From Bacteroides sp. (lineage in GTDB: Bacteria; Bacteroidota; Bacteroidia; Bacteroidales; Muribaculaceae), in contig JAAVCH010000008.1 in the NCBI GenBank assembly GCA_014802425.1, forward strand, positions 5,710-69,709: DNA of 64,000 bases, read 5' to 3'. The notes under the pieces are model-generated. The model had not been told where the DNA came from. It did not search any database and worked only from the letters and a program-made list of their open reading frames with translations. The position numbers were made by a program, and so were the translations under genes. Below, one piece after another: positions 1 through 8,701 of this stretch. The first letter of the stretch is position 1; the number at the start of each line of letters is the position of its first letter.

Positions 1-470
1 TCGAATGCGGCCTGGCCGATGGTCTCCACGCCTTCACCGAGAACCAGCCCGGTAAAGCCCGTACAGTTCTGAAAGGCGTAATTGCCGATGCTCTTGACTG
101 ACCCGGGTATGGTCAACGTTCCGGTGAAGGCCGAGCATCCTCTGAATACGTTATTATTGATGGTCTCGATACCTTCCGAAATCGTCAGCGAACCCTTTGC
201 TTTGGTACTGGCGCCGGTCAGAGTTTTGATAGTAGTCACCTTAAAGGTCTTCCCATCGTCCTCAGGATAGGTGACACTGGCGGGAATCACCAGATCTTCC
301 ACCTCGGTGACGGTGGATGAGAGCGCCTTTACAGTCGCTGTCCGGACATCGCCGATTTCCTCCAGATCATACTTCAGATCGCCTAACTCTACATTGCTGT
401 ATATTATGGCTGAAGCAAATGACGGGATGAGAAACAGACCTAACAGCGACAAATATCTTGCTATTTTCAT
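1..470 (-). CDS. BspA-like leucine-rich-repeat surface protein (N-terminal part)
   Basis: Reading the minus strand from the ATG at 470 gives an open frame that runs off the window start, so only about 156 N-terminal residues are present. It begins with a signal peptide (MKIARYLSLLGLFLIPSFASA), then a beta-rich stretch, then repeats of the type 'GSLTISEGIETINNNVFRGC', 'GTLTIPGSVKSIGNYAFQNC' and 'GLVLGEGVETIGQAAF'. This I-x-x-x-A/V-F-x-x-C pattern is the LRR_5 repeat of BspA-like proteins, which are exported surface proteins used in adhesion. Many end in a sorting domain, but the C-terminus lies outside the window. The ORF track shows only plus-strand shadows here because the frame has no stop inside the window. 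Family call is firm; ligand unknown. Confidence 0.85.
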   Translation of the reverse strand, partial: MKIARYLSLLGLFLIPSFASAIIYSNVELGDLKYDLEEIGDVRTATVKALSSTVTEVEDLVIPASVTYPEDDGKTFKVTTIKTLTGASTKAKGSLTISEGIETINNNVFRGCSAFTGTLTIPGSVKSIGNYAFQNCTGFTGLVLGEGVETIGQAAF

Positions 471-548
471 AGTTGATATTTCGTAATATTAGATTAGTTA
501 AAATTCTACCGAATGGCCGTGGGTACGGTCACGGCAGATGAATTAAGT

Positions 549-578
549 GGAATCATGCCTGAATCCAGACATGATTCC
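549..578 (-). terminator. Inverted repeat after the fimbrillin gene
   Basis: GGAATCATG and CATGATTCC form a 9-bp stem with a 12-nt loop, 24 nt beyond the fimbrillin stop. No strong T tract follows on the minus strand, so it may be a weak terminator or a 3' stabilising hairpin. Confidence 0.4.
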
Positions 579-601
579 ATTATACCGGGCTTAACGCCAT
601 G

Positions 602-1999
602 TTACTCAGCAAAGGGGTCATCCGTCGAACCCTCGTCGAGAGTGACGACATATCTCTGGGAAGTAGTCTCCTCAGTGCTGTCAGCCTCGTCCCATCCGCG
701 GACAAAGATTTCATCGAAGCGAATCTGAGTGCCGAGAATCGGACGGTACTCTGTGTCGATCCAGTTTTCTTCATCGGCTCTTGTTGCCGGGCGCTCCGAT
801 ACATCTCCATCTTCCGCCAGGAAGTCGTCTTTATAACCCTCGGCTCCGGGTGCTACATAACCTGCGCCCTCTGTGAAGTCGATCTTATAGATCGTGGTTG
901 TACCGGCTTTCCAACGTGATGCGATGGGGAATGCGGCCCATGCGTATTCCACTCCACCAATGCTCTCAGTGATGTTCTGCACACCCTTGTTGCCGGGGAA
1001 CGGATAGTAGCAGTCGCCAGTGGTGTTGGTGAGGCGGATGAGAAGCGCGATATAGGACATTCCTTCCTTGAACTTGAGGGTGCCACCGGTGTTTGCATCC
1101 ACGGGACCTTCCTCATCATCAGCGGCTTCATCAGCGGCGACTGTGGTGAATGTGGCCTGCTGGGGAATCATCAGGAAGCTGCCTGCACCGGCACCTCCGT
1201 CCATCAGCGCAGTGTCATCGGAACCGATGGTCACGGGATCGGAGAATCGGTAGGTGATAGTGGCGAGGTCGCCCTGGGTCTCCCACATGATGGCGTCGTT
1301 CTGCCAGCTTGCGTCTGCGCCCTCGATGGGATTTCCATCCTCGTCGATGATGGCGGCAGTACGGAACTGGCCGTCACCCTCGAGGTAGATGTTGCCGAAT
1401 CTTATACCGATCACCTCATAGTTCAGGTCGGAATCCTCGTTCTTGGCGGAAGCCACGTACACCTTTGTCAGGATGTGCTGGAAATCGATGCTGTTGTACT
1501 CATCCGACTCAGTGTAACGGCCCACGCCTTCACCTACGATGAGGTCAAGCTGCTGCTCGATATCCTCGTCTACGGCAAAGCCCTTGAATACGATGCCGCC
1601 GTCACCGGGAGTCTCCACGTCGGTGAACTGCGCCTCCACGGGAGCGTAGGCGGGCATGTAGAGCATGGTGTTGTCGAAGGGATAGCGAAGCACCTTCTCA
1701 GGATAGAAGCGATAGGGAGCGCTGGCCTCCTTGGAGAATTCAGTCCAATCGAAATGACTGGTCATTTCGGTGATCTTGCCATCGGCCACATCCTCGGGAA
1801 GGCCCTTGAGACCGGCCACCATGAACTGGGTCAGGTCGTCGGCTACGATGTCCATACCTCTGGTCGAGTTGACCAGACGAGCGCGGAAGGAGATCTCTCC
1901 GGGCTCATGTTCACGCACTGTTCCGGGATTTACTACATCCTCGGATGAGCAGGCTGTCAGCGCTAAGGCTGCCGCTCCGAACATTACAATTTTCTTCAT
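602..1999 (-). CDS. Fimbrillin-family lipoprotein (FimA/Mfa1-like)
   Basis: The 465-residue product has a lipoprotein signal with the lipobox cysteine at residue 17 (ALALTAC), followed by the acidic SSEDV typical of exported Bacteroidales lipoproteins. The body contains 'EISFRARLVNSTRGMDI', the common opening of fimbrillin-family proteins (SF....TR), then a beta-rich body with 'HILTKVYV' and 'GIRFGNIYLEGDG', characteristic of fimbrillin domains. Members are secreted as lipoproteins and assembled into type V fimbriae on the outer membrane after an Arg-gingipain-like cleavage. It is the last gene of a DUF3575-DUF5119-fimbrillin cluster on the same strand. Whether it is a shaft, anchor or tip subunit cannot be decided from sequence alone; the length (465 aa) and acidic Thr/Glu-rich C-terminus would suit an accessory or tip protein. 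Confidence 0.8.
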   Translation of the reverse strand: MKKIVMFGAAALALTACSSEDVVNPGTVREHEPGEISFRARLVNSTRGMDIVADDLTQFMVAGLKGLPEDVADGKITEMTSHFDWTEFSKEASAPYRFYPEKVLRYPFDNTMLYMPAYAPVEAQFTDVETPGDGGIVFKGFAVDEDIEQQLDLIVGEGVGRYTESDEYNSIDFQHILTKVYVASAKNEDSDLNYEVIGIRFGNIYLEGDGQFRTAAIIDEDGNPIEGADASWQNDAIMWETQGDLATITYRFSDPVTIGSDDTALMDGGAGAGSFLMIPQQATFTTVAADEAADDEEGPVDANTGGTLKFKEGMSYIALLIRLTNTTGDCYYPFPGNKGVQNITESIGGVEYAWAAFPIASRWKAGTTTIYKIDFTEGAGYVAPGAEGYKDDFLAEDGDVSERPATRADEENWIDTEYRPILGTQIRFDEIFVRGWDEADSTEETTSQRYVVTLDEGSTDDPFAE

Positions 2000-2098
2000 C
2001 TTTTCTTTGAATTAGGTTAATTCGTAATGTTGATTGTTAATATATAGGTTAGTTAATCTGTTTTTTTCGTTCTGGTTGCCGACCGGGGCTGCCGGGAG

Positions 2099-3091
2099 TC
2101 ACATCCCGATGTCCTCCGCCGAGCCCGCGCCCCACTCCCCTACTGTCGGCTTGAAGCCGCCTTCGGAATCCACTTCCGGAAGGGTGAGGGTCTTGAGCTC
2201 CAGCACCGGATGCTCCAGCGCCGAGTCGTGGACCCTCTGGGTCACATCGTAGTTCTTCGCCCAGACCTTACCGTCGGCAAGCACGGCGGAGATCACGAGA
2301 TAGTGCGGCGCCTGCACGCCGTCGTCGCCACGGGAGTCCCCGGCCCGGCAATGGCCGAAAGTGATCATAGTCCCTTCCAGCGAGCCGTCAGTCGTGGGCT
2401 TCAGGGGCATCGAGATAGTCACAGGCTCGTCGCCCGTGGCCCGTCGGCCGGGATGGAACGAGCCGGCCAGCCCCGAGAGCGAGGCGCGCATCACGGTGAG
2501 GCGGTTGTAGTTCTTCGCCTCACGGATCCTCACCGTAAACCGCTGCACGGCCGACTCCATATTGAACCTGACCGTAACGCTGGGCTCTTCAATCGGGAGG
2601 CCGCTGTCGTCGACCGGTATCTCCACCACATCCAGCACTCCGGCCCATACCGCGTCGGGACTGCCGGCCATGCGCTGGTCCTGCGCCCCTTCGGCCACAG
2701 GCATGCTGACCGAAGCGTCACGGAGCTGCATTCCGAAGTCGTAGTACGACTTTCTGCCGACCAATCCATAGCCTCCCGCGTCGGAGTTATGGCATATCGC
2801 CATATAGCGGCCGGGCTTCAGATAGGCCAGCCCGCCTTCGGAGGTCTTGAAGTCGTAGATCACTACGCTCGAAGAGACAGTGGGACTCTCCGGGAAGAAA
2901 TGGACGGTCATCTCCTTGGGGGGAGTGACCGACGGGTCGTCCCATTCGAACTCCACCTTTACGGTGACGCCGCCCGTCACCGGCATATATTCTAACGAAT
3001 GATGGGTACACCCCCCCGCCATCGCAAGGACGGCAGCCAGGGCGACCGGCTTCATCATCCGCCGCGCGGTCTTCACAAACAGGCGTGTCAT
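2099..3091 (-). CDS. DUF5119-family lipoprotein of fimbrial cluster
   Basis: The 330-residue product carries a long basic N-terminus and a lipobox ending at Cys28 (AAVLAMAGGC). The body reads as two beta domains: 'VTVKVEFEWDD' with 'MTVHFFPES' near residues 40-75, and 'VTVRFNMESAVQRFTVRIREAKNYN' near 165-200. This matches DUF5119 / Mfa2-FimB-like accessory proteins found with fimbrillins. Its ATG overlaps the stop of the upstream DUF3575 gene by 4 nt (ATGA), so the two are translationally coupled. Likely role, by context, is an outer-membrane anchor or assembly subunit of the fimbria. Family assignment is by motif memory; function is inferred. Confidence 0.7.
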   Translation of the reverse strand: MTRLFVKTARRMMKPVALAAVLAMAGGCTHHSLEYMPVTGGVTVKVEFEWDDPSVTPPKEMTVHFFPESPTVSSSVVIYDFKTSEGGLAYLKPGRYMAICHNSDAGGYGLVGRKSYYDFGMQLRDASVSMPVAEGAQDQRMAGSPDAVWAGVLDVVEIPVDDSGLPIEEPSVTVRFNMESAVQRFTVRIREAKNYNRLTVMRASLSGLAGSFHPGRRATGDEPVTISMPLKPTTDGSLEGTMITFGHCRAGDSRGDDGVQAPHYLVISAVLADGKVWAKNYDVTQRVHDSALEHPVLELKTLTLPEVDSEGGFKPTVGEWGAGSAEDIGM

Positions 3092-3813
3092 GCCTCACCC
3101 CCTTTCTTCCTTAAATTGAAGTTGCGGGGGCCGAGCAGCCACACCAATGATACGGCCGCACGCGTGGGACCGAACCAGTGCTTCCTTACGGTGGACTGCC
3201 ATATGTAGATGTCGTCGTCCACCTTGTAACGCTCCACCATCCCCCCGACATATCCTATTCCTATCGAGAAGTCAAGGTTGAGCCGGCGCGCTATGGGGAG
3301 TGAATAGCCGTATTCCACACCTACGTTCACCATGCATCGGTCCCAGAGGCTTCCGGATGGAAGTCCCCCCATATGGCCTTTGCGGTCGAACACAAAGTCG
3401 TAGGTGAAGGCCCCTACGTACACTCCGGCATGATGGCCGGTAAGCGGCTTTGCCGATGCGGCGCGGCCGAACCAGCGGCGTGCCGTGACATTGCCTCCGT
3501 ATATCCTCCACATCCAACTGCCGAGGTCCCTGCCCCACCAGGCATACATCCAGTCTGCCTCTATCGAGAAATCCCGGGTGAGATAGAACTCGGCCGCTAT
3601 CTGCGGCACGGCCAACGCATCGCTGAGAAGGTTGGTCTTGACCGAAGCGAAGATTCCCGTCCTACGCGAGAGGGAAGAGTCCGCCCCGGCCACCGCTTCC
3701 GTAGTGTCGGCCGACGCATTCAACGAATGTAACCCTATCACACACAGCCCGATGATGCGCCAAAAACTTGACACATGCCGCTTGGGGTTCAAACGATGAG
3801 GTGCGCGGGTCAT
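3088..3813 (-). CDS. DUF3575 outer-membrane protein of fimbrial cluster
   Basis: A 241-residue protein beginning MTRAPHRL. The ORF track starts at a TTG (3840) that lies inside a good promoter -7 box, so I use the ATG at 3813. A signal segment (IIGLCVIGLHSLNASA) is followed by 'SVKTNLLSDALAVPQIAAEFYLTRDFSIEADWMYAWW', the hallmark of DUF3575, and alternating beta strands with many aromatic residues, as in small outer-membrane barrels. Family members sit at the head of fimbrillin operons in Bacteroidales, as here, where it precedes DUF5119 with a 4-nt overlap. Probable outer-membrane assembly or anchoring factor; no biochemical function is known to me. Confidence 0.8.
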   Translation of the reverse strand: MTRAPHRLNPKRHVSSFWRIIGLCVIGLHSLNASADTTEAVAGADSSLSRRTGIFASVKTNLLSDALAVPQIAAEFYLTRDFSIEADWMYAWWGRDLGSWMWRIYGGNVTARRWFGRAASAKPLTGHHAGVYVGAFTYDFVFDRKGHMGGLPSGSLWDRCMVNVGVEYGYSLPIARRLNLDFSIGIGYVGGMVERYKVDDDIYIWQSTVRKHWFGPTRAAVSLVWLLGPRNFNLRKKGGEA

Positions 3814-3837
3814 AAGTGAATATAGGTTAGCAATATA

Positions 3838-3869
3838 CAAAATTACAAAAAAATTCCTTAAATGCCAAA
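3838..3869 (-). promoter_or_regulatory. Bacteroidetes-type promoter of the fimbrial operon
   Basis: On the minus strand TTTG (3869-3866), a 20-nt spacer and TAATTTTG (3845-3838) match the TTTG / TAnnTTTG consensus. The predicted start site, about 3830, lies upstream of ATG 3813 and excludes the annotated TTG start. Confidence 0.75.
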
Positions 3870-3929
3870 TTCCATGCGCCTAAATGTAGGACTGACTGGC
3901 AAATGAGTGTCACTGCACGGAGCGCTCCC

Positions 3930-3975
3930 CCTCCCGAAAGGCGGAGTCTGAGAGCGGCTTCGCCTCCCGAAAGGC
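3930..3975. repeat. 13-bp direct repeat CCTCCCGAAAGGC, two copies
   Basis: CCTCCCGAAAGGC occurs at 3930-3942 and 3963-3975 with a 33-bp period. It lies in the roughly 500-bp gap between the divergent fimbrial operon and the oadA-like gene. Apart from this repeat and the two promoters I see no gene in 3846-4372. Confidence 0.6.
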
Positions 3976-4276
3976 AAGCCTCCGTATTTCTGCAATACAA
4001 AATTAATCAATCTTCAGTATAATTGGCTCTCCATTTTTTTATTTTTAAGATTTTATATCCTCAGTTAACTATCACCCCCGCCTCGCCCTCCCGCGCGAAG
4101 CTGTTTCGGGCCCCGGCTATGCCGGTTTCCCCCAAAGCCCGGCATCCTCCCCGCCTCTCCCCTCCCCTACCGGCATCGGAGGCCTTTGCGCGGAAGAATG
4201 ACCGGGGAAACCCCCGCCGCAATAAGGATTTTAATAAAATTTAGGTATAACCCTCGGTAGTTTGGGAAAATTATTA

Positions 4277-4284
4277 TAAATTTG
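4277..4284 (+). promoter_or_regulatory. Putative -7 box for the oadA-like gene
   Basis: TAAATTTG matches TAnnTTTG. A TTTG lies upstream at 4261 but with a short spacer (12 nt), so the -33 element is weak. The leader to GTG 4373 would be about 80 nt. Confidence 0.5.
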
Positions 4285-4372
4285 AAACCGAATCTATACC
4301 AGATAGGATGGCACGTGCCGGAAGCGGCATGTAGGTCAGCCGCCAATAACACAAACAAACACTAACAAAGAA

Positions 4373-6742
4373 GTGGTTAAAAGACTTAAAATCAGAGACC
4401 TGACCCTGCGCGACGGTCAGCAGTCGCTCTTTGCGACCCGTATGAAACAGGAGAACGTCGACAAGCTTCTCCCCCTCTACCGTGAGGCCAAGTTCTACAT
4501 CATGGAAGTATGGGGCGGCGCCGTGCCCGACTCAGTGATGCGTTATCTCGGGGAAAGTCCATGGAACCGACTCCGCGAATGCTCGAAGGAAATGAAGGGA
4601 ATCTCCCTTCTCTCCGCCCTCTCGCGCGGCAGAAACCTTTTCGGGTACGTGCCTTATCCCGACAGCGTGCTCGAAGGCTTCTACAAGAAAGCAATCGAAA
4701 ACGGCCTCAACGTGATGCGCATCTTCGACGCCCTCAACGACATCAACAACATCAAGGGCTCCATCCGCATGATCAATGAGCTCGGCGGCATCGCCGACAC
4801 AGCCGTCTGCTATACCGTCGACCCCAAAGGCACCCCCGAAGAAGAAAAGATCTTCACCGACGAATATTTCGTCGAGAAGGCAAAGGAAATGGAGGCTCTC
4901 GGAGCAAAGATGGTCACCGTAAAGGATATGGCCGGTCTCGTAAGCCCCTCACGCATATATTCCCTCATGCCGAAGCTCAAGGCCGCCCTCAGCGTGCCCG
5001 TTGACTTCCATACCCACTGCACACCCGGCTACGGCCTGGCGGCCGTGCTTACGGCCATCATCCAGGGAGTGGACATCGTCGACACCAACATCTGGTGGTT
5101 CGGCGGCGGCTCGGCCGCTCCCGCCATCGAGCTCGTCGACATCTTCTGCCAGAAGCTCGGAGTGGAAGTCGACGCCGACATGCAGGCCGTGGCACGCATC
5201 CGCCACGAGCTTAAGGACGCACGCAAGGCCCTCGCCGACTTCGACCTCAACAAGGACAAGTGGCCCCGCGACTTCGACGAGGCATTCTCCGACATGCCCG
5301 CCGAAATCGACGCTGAGTTCGACCGCGCCATCGCCGCCGCCAAAGAGAACAAGGAGGAGGAGCTGCTCGACGCATGCCACAAGATCGAGGCTTACTTCGG
5401 ATTCCCGAAGCCCAACGAGCTCGTGAAGAACGCCGAGGTGCCCGGAGGCATGTACTCCAACATGGTGGCCAACCTCCGCGCCCTCGGTGCGGAAGACGTG
5501 CTTGAAGAGGCAATGGCCCTCATCCCGAAGGTGCGCCGCGACGCAGGCCTCGTGCCCCTCGTCACCCCCACCAGCCAGATCGTGGGCTCGCAGGCCGTCA
5601 ACCTCGCCATCGACCGCCGCGCCGGCAAACCCGACTATACCAACAAGAACAATCAGTTCATATCCCTCGTGAAGGGTGAGTACGGCACGACTCCTGTGCC
5701 GGTCGACCCGAAGTTCCGCGAGCAGATCACCGGCAGCCCCGAAGAGAAGCCCTACGACGTGGCATCCTATAAGGAGCCGGAGAACCCGACCCTCGACAAG
5801 TTCGGCGGCGTGCGCCTCGCGCGGAACGAAGAGGAGATGCTGCTCCTCGAACTCCTCCCCGCAGTGGCCAAGACCTTCCTCACCAACCTCCGCAAGAAGG
5901 AATACGAGGCAACAGCCGCAGCCGCGCCCAAGGCCGCCGAAGCCCCGAAGGCCGGCGCCGAGGCAGTGACCGGCGACGTGTTCTGCGCTCCGATGGGAGG
6001 CACCGTAATGAGCGTGCGCGTCAAGCCCGGCGACACTGTGAAGCCCGGCGACGTGGTGCTCGTATACGAAGCCATGAAGATGGAGAACGACCTCGCCTGT
6101 GACAAGGGAGGCGTAGTGAAGCAGGTGCTCGTGGGCGAAGGCGACGTAATGGCCACAGCCCAGCCGCTGATCGAATTCGTGGCCGAAGGCGCTACCGCTC
6201 CCGCAGCCGACACTCCCGAGGTGGAAGGCTCAGGCGAGATGATGCTCGCTCCCATGGGAGGCACGGTGCTCGAAATCAAGGTCAAGGTGGGCGATGAAGT
6301 GAAGCCCGGCGACACCCTCCTCGTCTACGAGGCCATGAAGATGGAGAACAACCTCATCTCCGAGCGTGCCGGACGCATCGCCCGCATCCTCATCGAGGAC
6401 GGCGACGTGATGGCCACCGACCAGCCCATCTTCGAGTTCGGCAACGCCGCAGCCGCTCCGAAGGCGGCCGCTCCGAAGCCCGCTCCCGCCGCTCCGAAGC
6501 CCGCTCCCGCCGCTCCGAAGCCTGCCGCACCCAAGGCTGAGGCTCCCGCGCCGGCGGCAGTGAAGCCCGTCGACATCTTCCGTGCCTATCCGCCCGTAGA
6601 GAACGGCACCGCAGCCCAGGCACAGCTCCCCAACCGCAACGCCGGCTCCGCTCCCGCCCTACGTCTGGCCGAGGGCACGACCCTGGAAATCAACGTCAGC
6701 CCCGACGGCGGCATCAACATCCGCATCACCACCGGCAAATAA
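4373..6742 (+). CDS. Oxaloacetate decarboxylase alpha / pyruvate carboxylase B-like with two biotinyl domains
   Basis: A 789-residue protein with a GTG start. Residues 1-300 are an HMGL-like carboxyltransferase barrel (IRDLTLRDGQQS; VTVKDMAGLVSPS; VDFHTHCTPGYGLA), and about 300-500 is the conserved carboxylase/OadA domain. Two biotinyl domains follow, each with the AMKMEN motif; the biotin-accepting lysines are Lys569 and Lys656, 87 residues apart. A Pro/Ala-rich linker and a final beta-like tail end the protein. The family moves CO2 between oxaloacetate or pyruvate and biotin. One biotinyl domain is usual; two are odd. Neither membrane subunits (OadB/OadG) nor a biotin carboxylase lie next to it, so whether it works as a decarboxylase or a carboxylase subunit cannot be told. 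The start is the first in-frame start codon ahead of the conserved LTLRDG motif. Confidence 0.9.
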   Translation: MVKRLKIRDLTLRDGQQSLFATRMKQENVDKLLPLYREAKFYIMEVWGGAVPDSVMRYLGESPWNRLRECSKEMKGISLLSALSRGRNLFGYVPYPDSVLEGFYKKAIENGLNVMRIFDALNDINNIKGSIRMINELGGIADTAVCYTVDPKGTPEEEKIFTDEYFVEKAKEMEALGAKMVTVKDMAGLVSPSRIYSLMPKLKAALSVPVDFHTHCTPGYGLAAVLTAIIQGVDIVDTNIWWFGGGSAAPAIELVDIFCQKLGVEVDADMQAVARIRHELKDARKALADFDLNKDKWPRDFDEAFSDMPAEIDAEFDRAIAAAKENKEEELLDACHKIEAYFGFPKPNELVKNAEVPGGMYSNMVANLRALGAEDVLEEAMALIPKVRRDAGLVPLVTPTSQIVGSQAVNLAIDRRAGKPDYTNKNNQFISLVKGEYGTTPVPVDPKFREQITGSPEEKPYDVASYKEPENPTLDKFGGVRLARNEEEMLLLELLPAVAKTFLTNLRKKEYEATAAAAPKAAEAPKAGAEAVTGDVFCAPMGGTVMSVRVKPGDTVKPGDVVLVYEAMKMENDLACDKGGVVKQVLVGEGDVMATAQPLIEFVAEGATAPAADTPEVEGSGEMMLAPMGGTVLEIKVKVGDEVKPGDTLLVYEAMKMENNLISERAGRIARILIEDGDVMATDQPIFEFGNAAAAPKAAAPKPAPAAPKPAPAAPKPAAPKAEAPAPAAVKPVDIFRAYPPVENGTAAQAQLPNRNAGSAPALRLAEGTTLEINVSPDGGINIRITTGK

Positions 6743-6768
6743 TCCGATCTAAAGAATCCCCCATAGCG

Positions 6769-6807
6769 ACGGCGGCCAAGGAGCATAGCTCCAAGGCCGC
6801 CGTTTTT
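6769..6807. terminator. Intrinsic terminator after the oadA-like gene
   Basis: ACGGCGGCC pairs with GGCCGCCGT, with an inner GGAG/CTCC stem, followed by TTTTT. It lies between convergent genes. Confidence 0.85.
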
Positions 6808-6841
6808 CATTCGATATTCCCTTTCTTCCTCTCCTCCACTG

Positions 6842-8641
6842 TCAGGCCCCGCAAGAAGAAAGGGCCGCCTCGGCGATCTGCTGCGGAGTGAGGCCACAGC
6901 GCCCGGCAAGCTCCTGGTAGCTGTATCGGTTGAGGAATTCCTTCGGCAGCCCGAGATTCAGCACCTTGACAGGCGCCTCTCCGAGATAGGAGGCCACTTT
7001 CTGCCCGTAGCCGCCGTCGATGATGCCGTCCTCGGCCGTGATCAGGATCTTGTAGTCGCGCAGCGAATCGAGCGCGGCGGTGTCGAGCTGCGAAAGACCG
7101 CGCGGATTTATGAGAGTGGCGTTCACTCCCTTTTCCTTAAGGATGGCGGCCGCAGCCTGCATGGCGTCAAACATGGCGCCCGCACCGATAAGGGCCACGT
7201 CAGCCCCCTGCTCCACAATCTGGTAGCGGGCCACGGAATAGTCCTCAAGTATCTCGATGGCAGGATTGGACTTGGCCACAGAGCCTGGAGTGCGCACCAC
7301 TACCCCCGCCGTATCGTCGCGACGGATCGACCAGTCGAGCATGGCCTCGAACTCCTCGCGGCATGTCGGCGCGAGGAAGCGCAGATTGGGTATGTTGGAA
7401 AGGAGCGCGATGTCGAAGAAGCCAAGGTGGGTCTCGTCGTTCATTCCGAACATCGACCCGTAGAACACCACGAAAGTGGCGGCCTGCCGGTTGAGGGCGA
7501 TGTCCTGGCTGAACTGGTCGTAGGCCCTCTGGAGGAACGAGCTCACGAAGCCTGCCACAGGACGCGCCCCGCCCTTGGCAAGGCCCGAGGCCAGATCCAC
7601 GGCCGCCTGCTCGGCGATGCCGACATCCACAAACTGGGCGCCCGCCTCGCGGCGACGCTCGGGAGTGAAGCCGAGCACGCCCGGCGTGCCGGCCGTGATG
7701 GCCACCACGGCAGGATTCTCCTTCATGCGGCGGAGCATGAGAGTGGCGAAAAGATCGGAGTAATCCATAGGTTCATCGGCGGGATTCCCCTCATGCAGCG
7801 GAGCGCCGCTCTTCAGGTCGAACGGCCCGCTGAAATGGAACGCCTCCTTATTGCTCTCGGCCACCGGAAGACCCATTCCCTTCATGGTGTTGATGTGTAC
7901 CACCACAGGATGGTCGATACCCTTTACCGACTCAAACATCTCGATAAGGCTCCGCAAGTCGTTGCCGTAATGCACGTAGCGGTAGGCATAGCCCATTGCG
8001 CGGAACAGGTTGGGCTCGGCCGTGCCGTTGGAATTGCGCAGCAGGCGCAGGTCGGCGTAGATGCCGCCGTGGTTCTCGGCGATGCTCATCTGGTTGTCGT
8101 TGACCACCACGATGAAGTTCGACCCGAGCGTGGCGCCGTAGTCGAGTCCTTCGAAGGCCACCCCGCCGCTGAGGGAGCCGTCGCCTATCACGGCCACCAC
8201 GTTCTCCGTCCCCCCTTTCAGGTCGCGGGCCTTGGCGAGACCGGCCGCGAGGGCCACCGATGAAGATGTATGGCCAAGCGAGAAGAGGTCGTATTCACTC
8301 TCCGAGGGGTTGGTGTATCCGGTCACATCGTCGTAATGGGCCGGATCGGCGAAGGCCTGTATGCGGCCTGTGAGCATCTTGTGGGGATACGTCTGATGCG
8401 ACACGTCGAAGACAATCCTGTCGTTCGGTGTGTCGAACACGTAGTGGAGGGCTATCACCGCCTCCACCATGCCGAGGTTCGGGCCGATATGGCCGCCGTG
8501 GGCGGAAAGTTTTTCAAGGAGTGTGCCGCGCACTTCGGCGGCTAGTCTGCGGAGCTGCGGGATATCCATGCTGCGGAAGTCCTGAGGTCCGGAGATTTTG
8601 TTGAGGTCTATGTCCTGCATCGTTATAAAATGTTTTTCCAT
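6842..8641 (-). CDS. DXS-like thiamine-diphosphate enzyme (diverged 1-deoxy-D-xylulose-5-phosphate synthase family)
   Basis: 599 residues, a little shorter than typical DXS. Family landmarks: 'GGHIGPNLGMVEAVIALHYV' near residue 50, 'SHQTYPHKMLTGR', the ThDP motif GDGSLSGG...NDN, 'VDVGIAEQAA' and 'SFLQRAYDQ' in the pyrimidine domain, and a C-terminal transketolase domain ('ILITAEDGIIDGGYGQ'). DXS makes DXP from pyruvate and glyceraldehyde 3-phosphate for isoprenoids and thiamine. Differences from canonical DXS: EQHA is EQAA, and the DRAGIVG segment, whose Arg binds the substrate phosphate, is 'YGSMFGMNDETH'. The substrate may therefore differ. The ATG at 8620 (MQDIDLNKI) is an equally good start. 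It sits 60 nt behind the FtsX-like permease gene on the same strand. Confidence 0.75.
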   Translation of the reverse strand: MEKHFITMQDIDLNKISGPQDFRSMDIPQLRRLAAEVRGTLLEKLSAHGGHIGPNLGMVEAVIALHYVFDTPNDRIVFDVSHQTYPHKMLTGRIQAFADPAHYDDVTGYTNPSESEYDLFSLGHTSSSVALAAGLAKARDLKGGTENVVAVIGDGSLSGGVAFEGLDYGATLGSNFIVVVNDNQMSIAENHGGIYADLRLLRNSNGTAEPNLFRAMGYAYRYVHYGNDLRSLIEMFESVKGIDHPVVVHINTMKGMGLPVAESNKEAFHFSGPFDLKSGAPLHEGNPADEPMDYSDLFATLMLRRMKENPAVVAITAGTPGVLGFTPERRREAGAQFVDVGIAEQAAVDLASGLAKGGARPVAGFVSSFLQRAYDQFSQDIALNRQAATFVVFYGSMFGMNDETHLGFFDIALLSNIPNLRFLAPTCREEFEAMLDWSIRRDDTAGVVVRTPGSVAKSNPAIEILEDYSVARYQIVEQGADVALIGAGAMFDAMQAAAAILKEKGVNATLINPRGLSQLDTAALDSLRDYKILITAEDGIIDGGYGQKVASYLGEAPVKVLNLGLPKEFLNRYSYQELAGRCGLTPQQIAEAALSSCGA

Positions 8642-8701
8642 CAGTTATAACGCGCAGGCCGCCACACGGGTTCTTGCCATTACTCCCGAAGCGCCCGCGC
8701 A

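Noticed and set aside
3814-3840. TTG start of the DUF3575 gene
   Set aside because: The TTG lies inside the promoter -7 box, so it cannot be in the mRNA.
4023-4244. 73-aa plus-strand ORF in the oadA upstream gap
   Set aside because: Low-complexity Pro/Arg translation with no promoter or family.
6842-6909. Frameshift at the end of the DXS-like gene explaining its short length
   Set aside because: The C-terminal domain aligns to the end and a terminator follows the convergent gene; the difference in length is spread along the protein.
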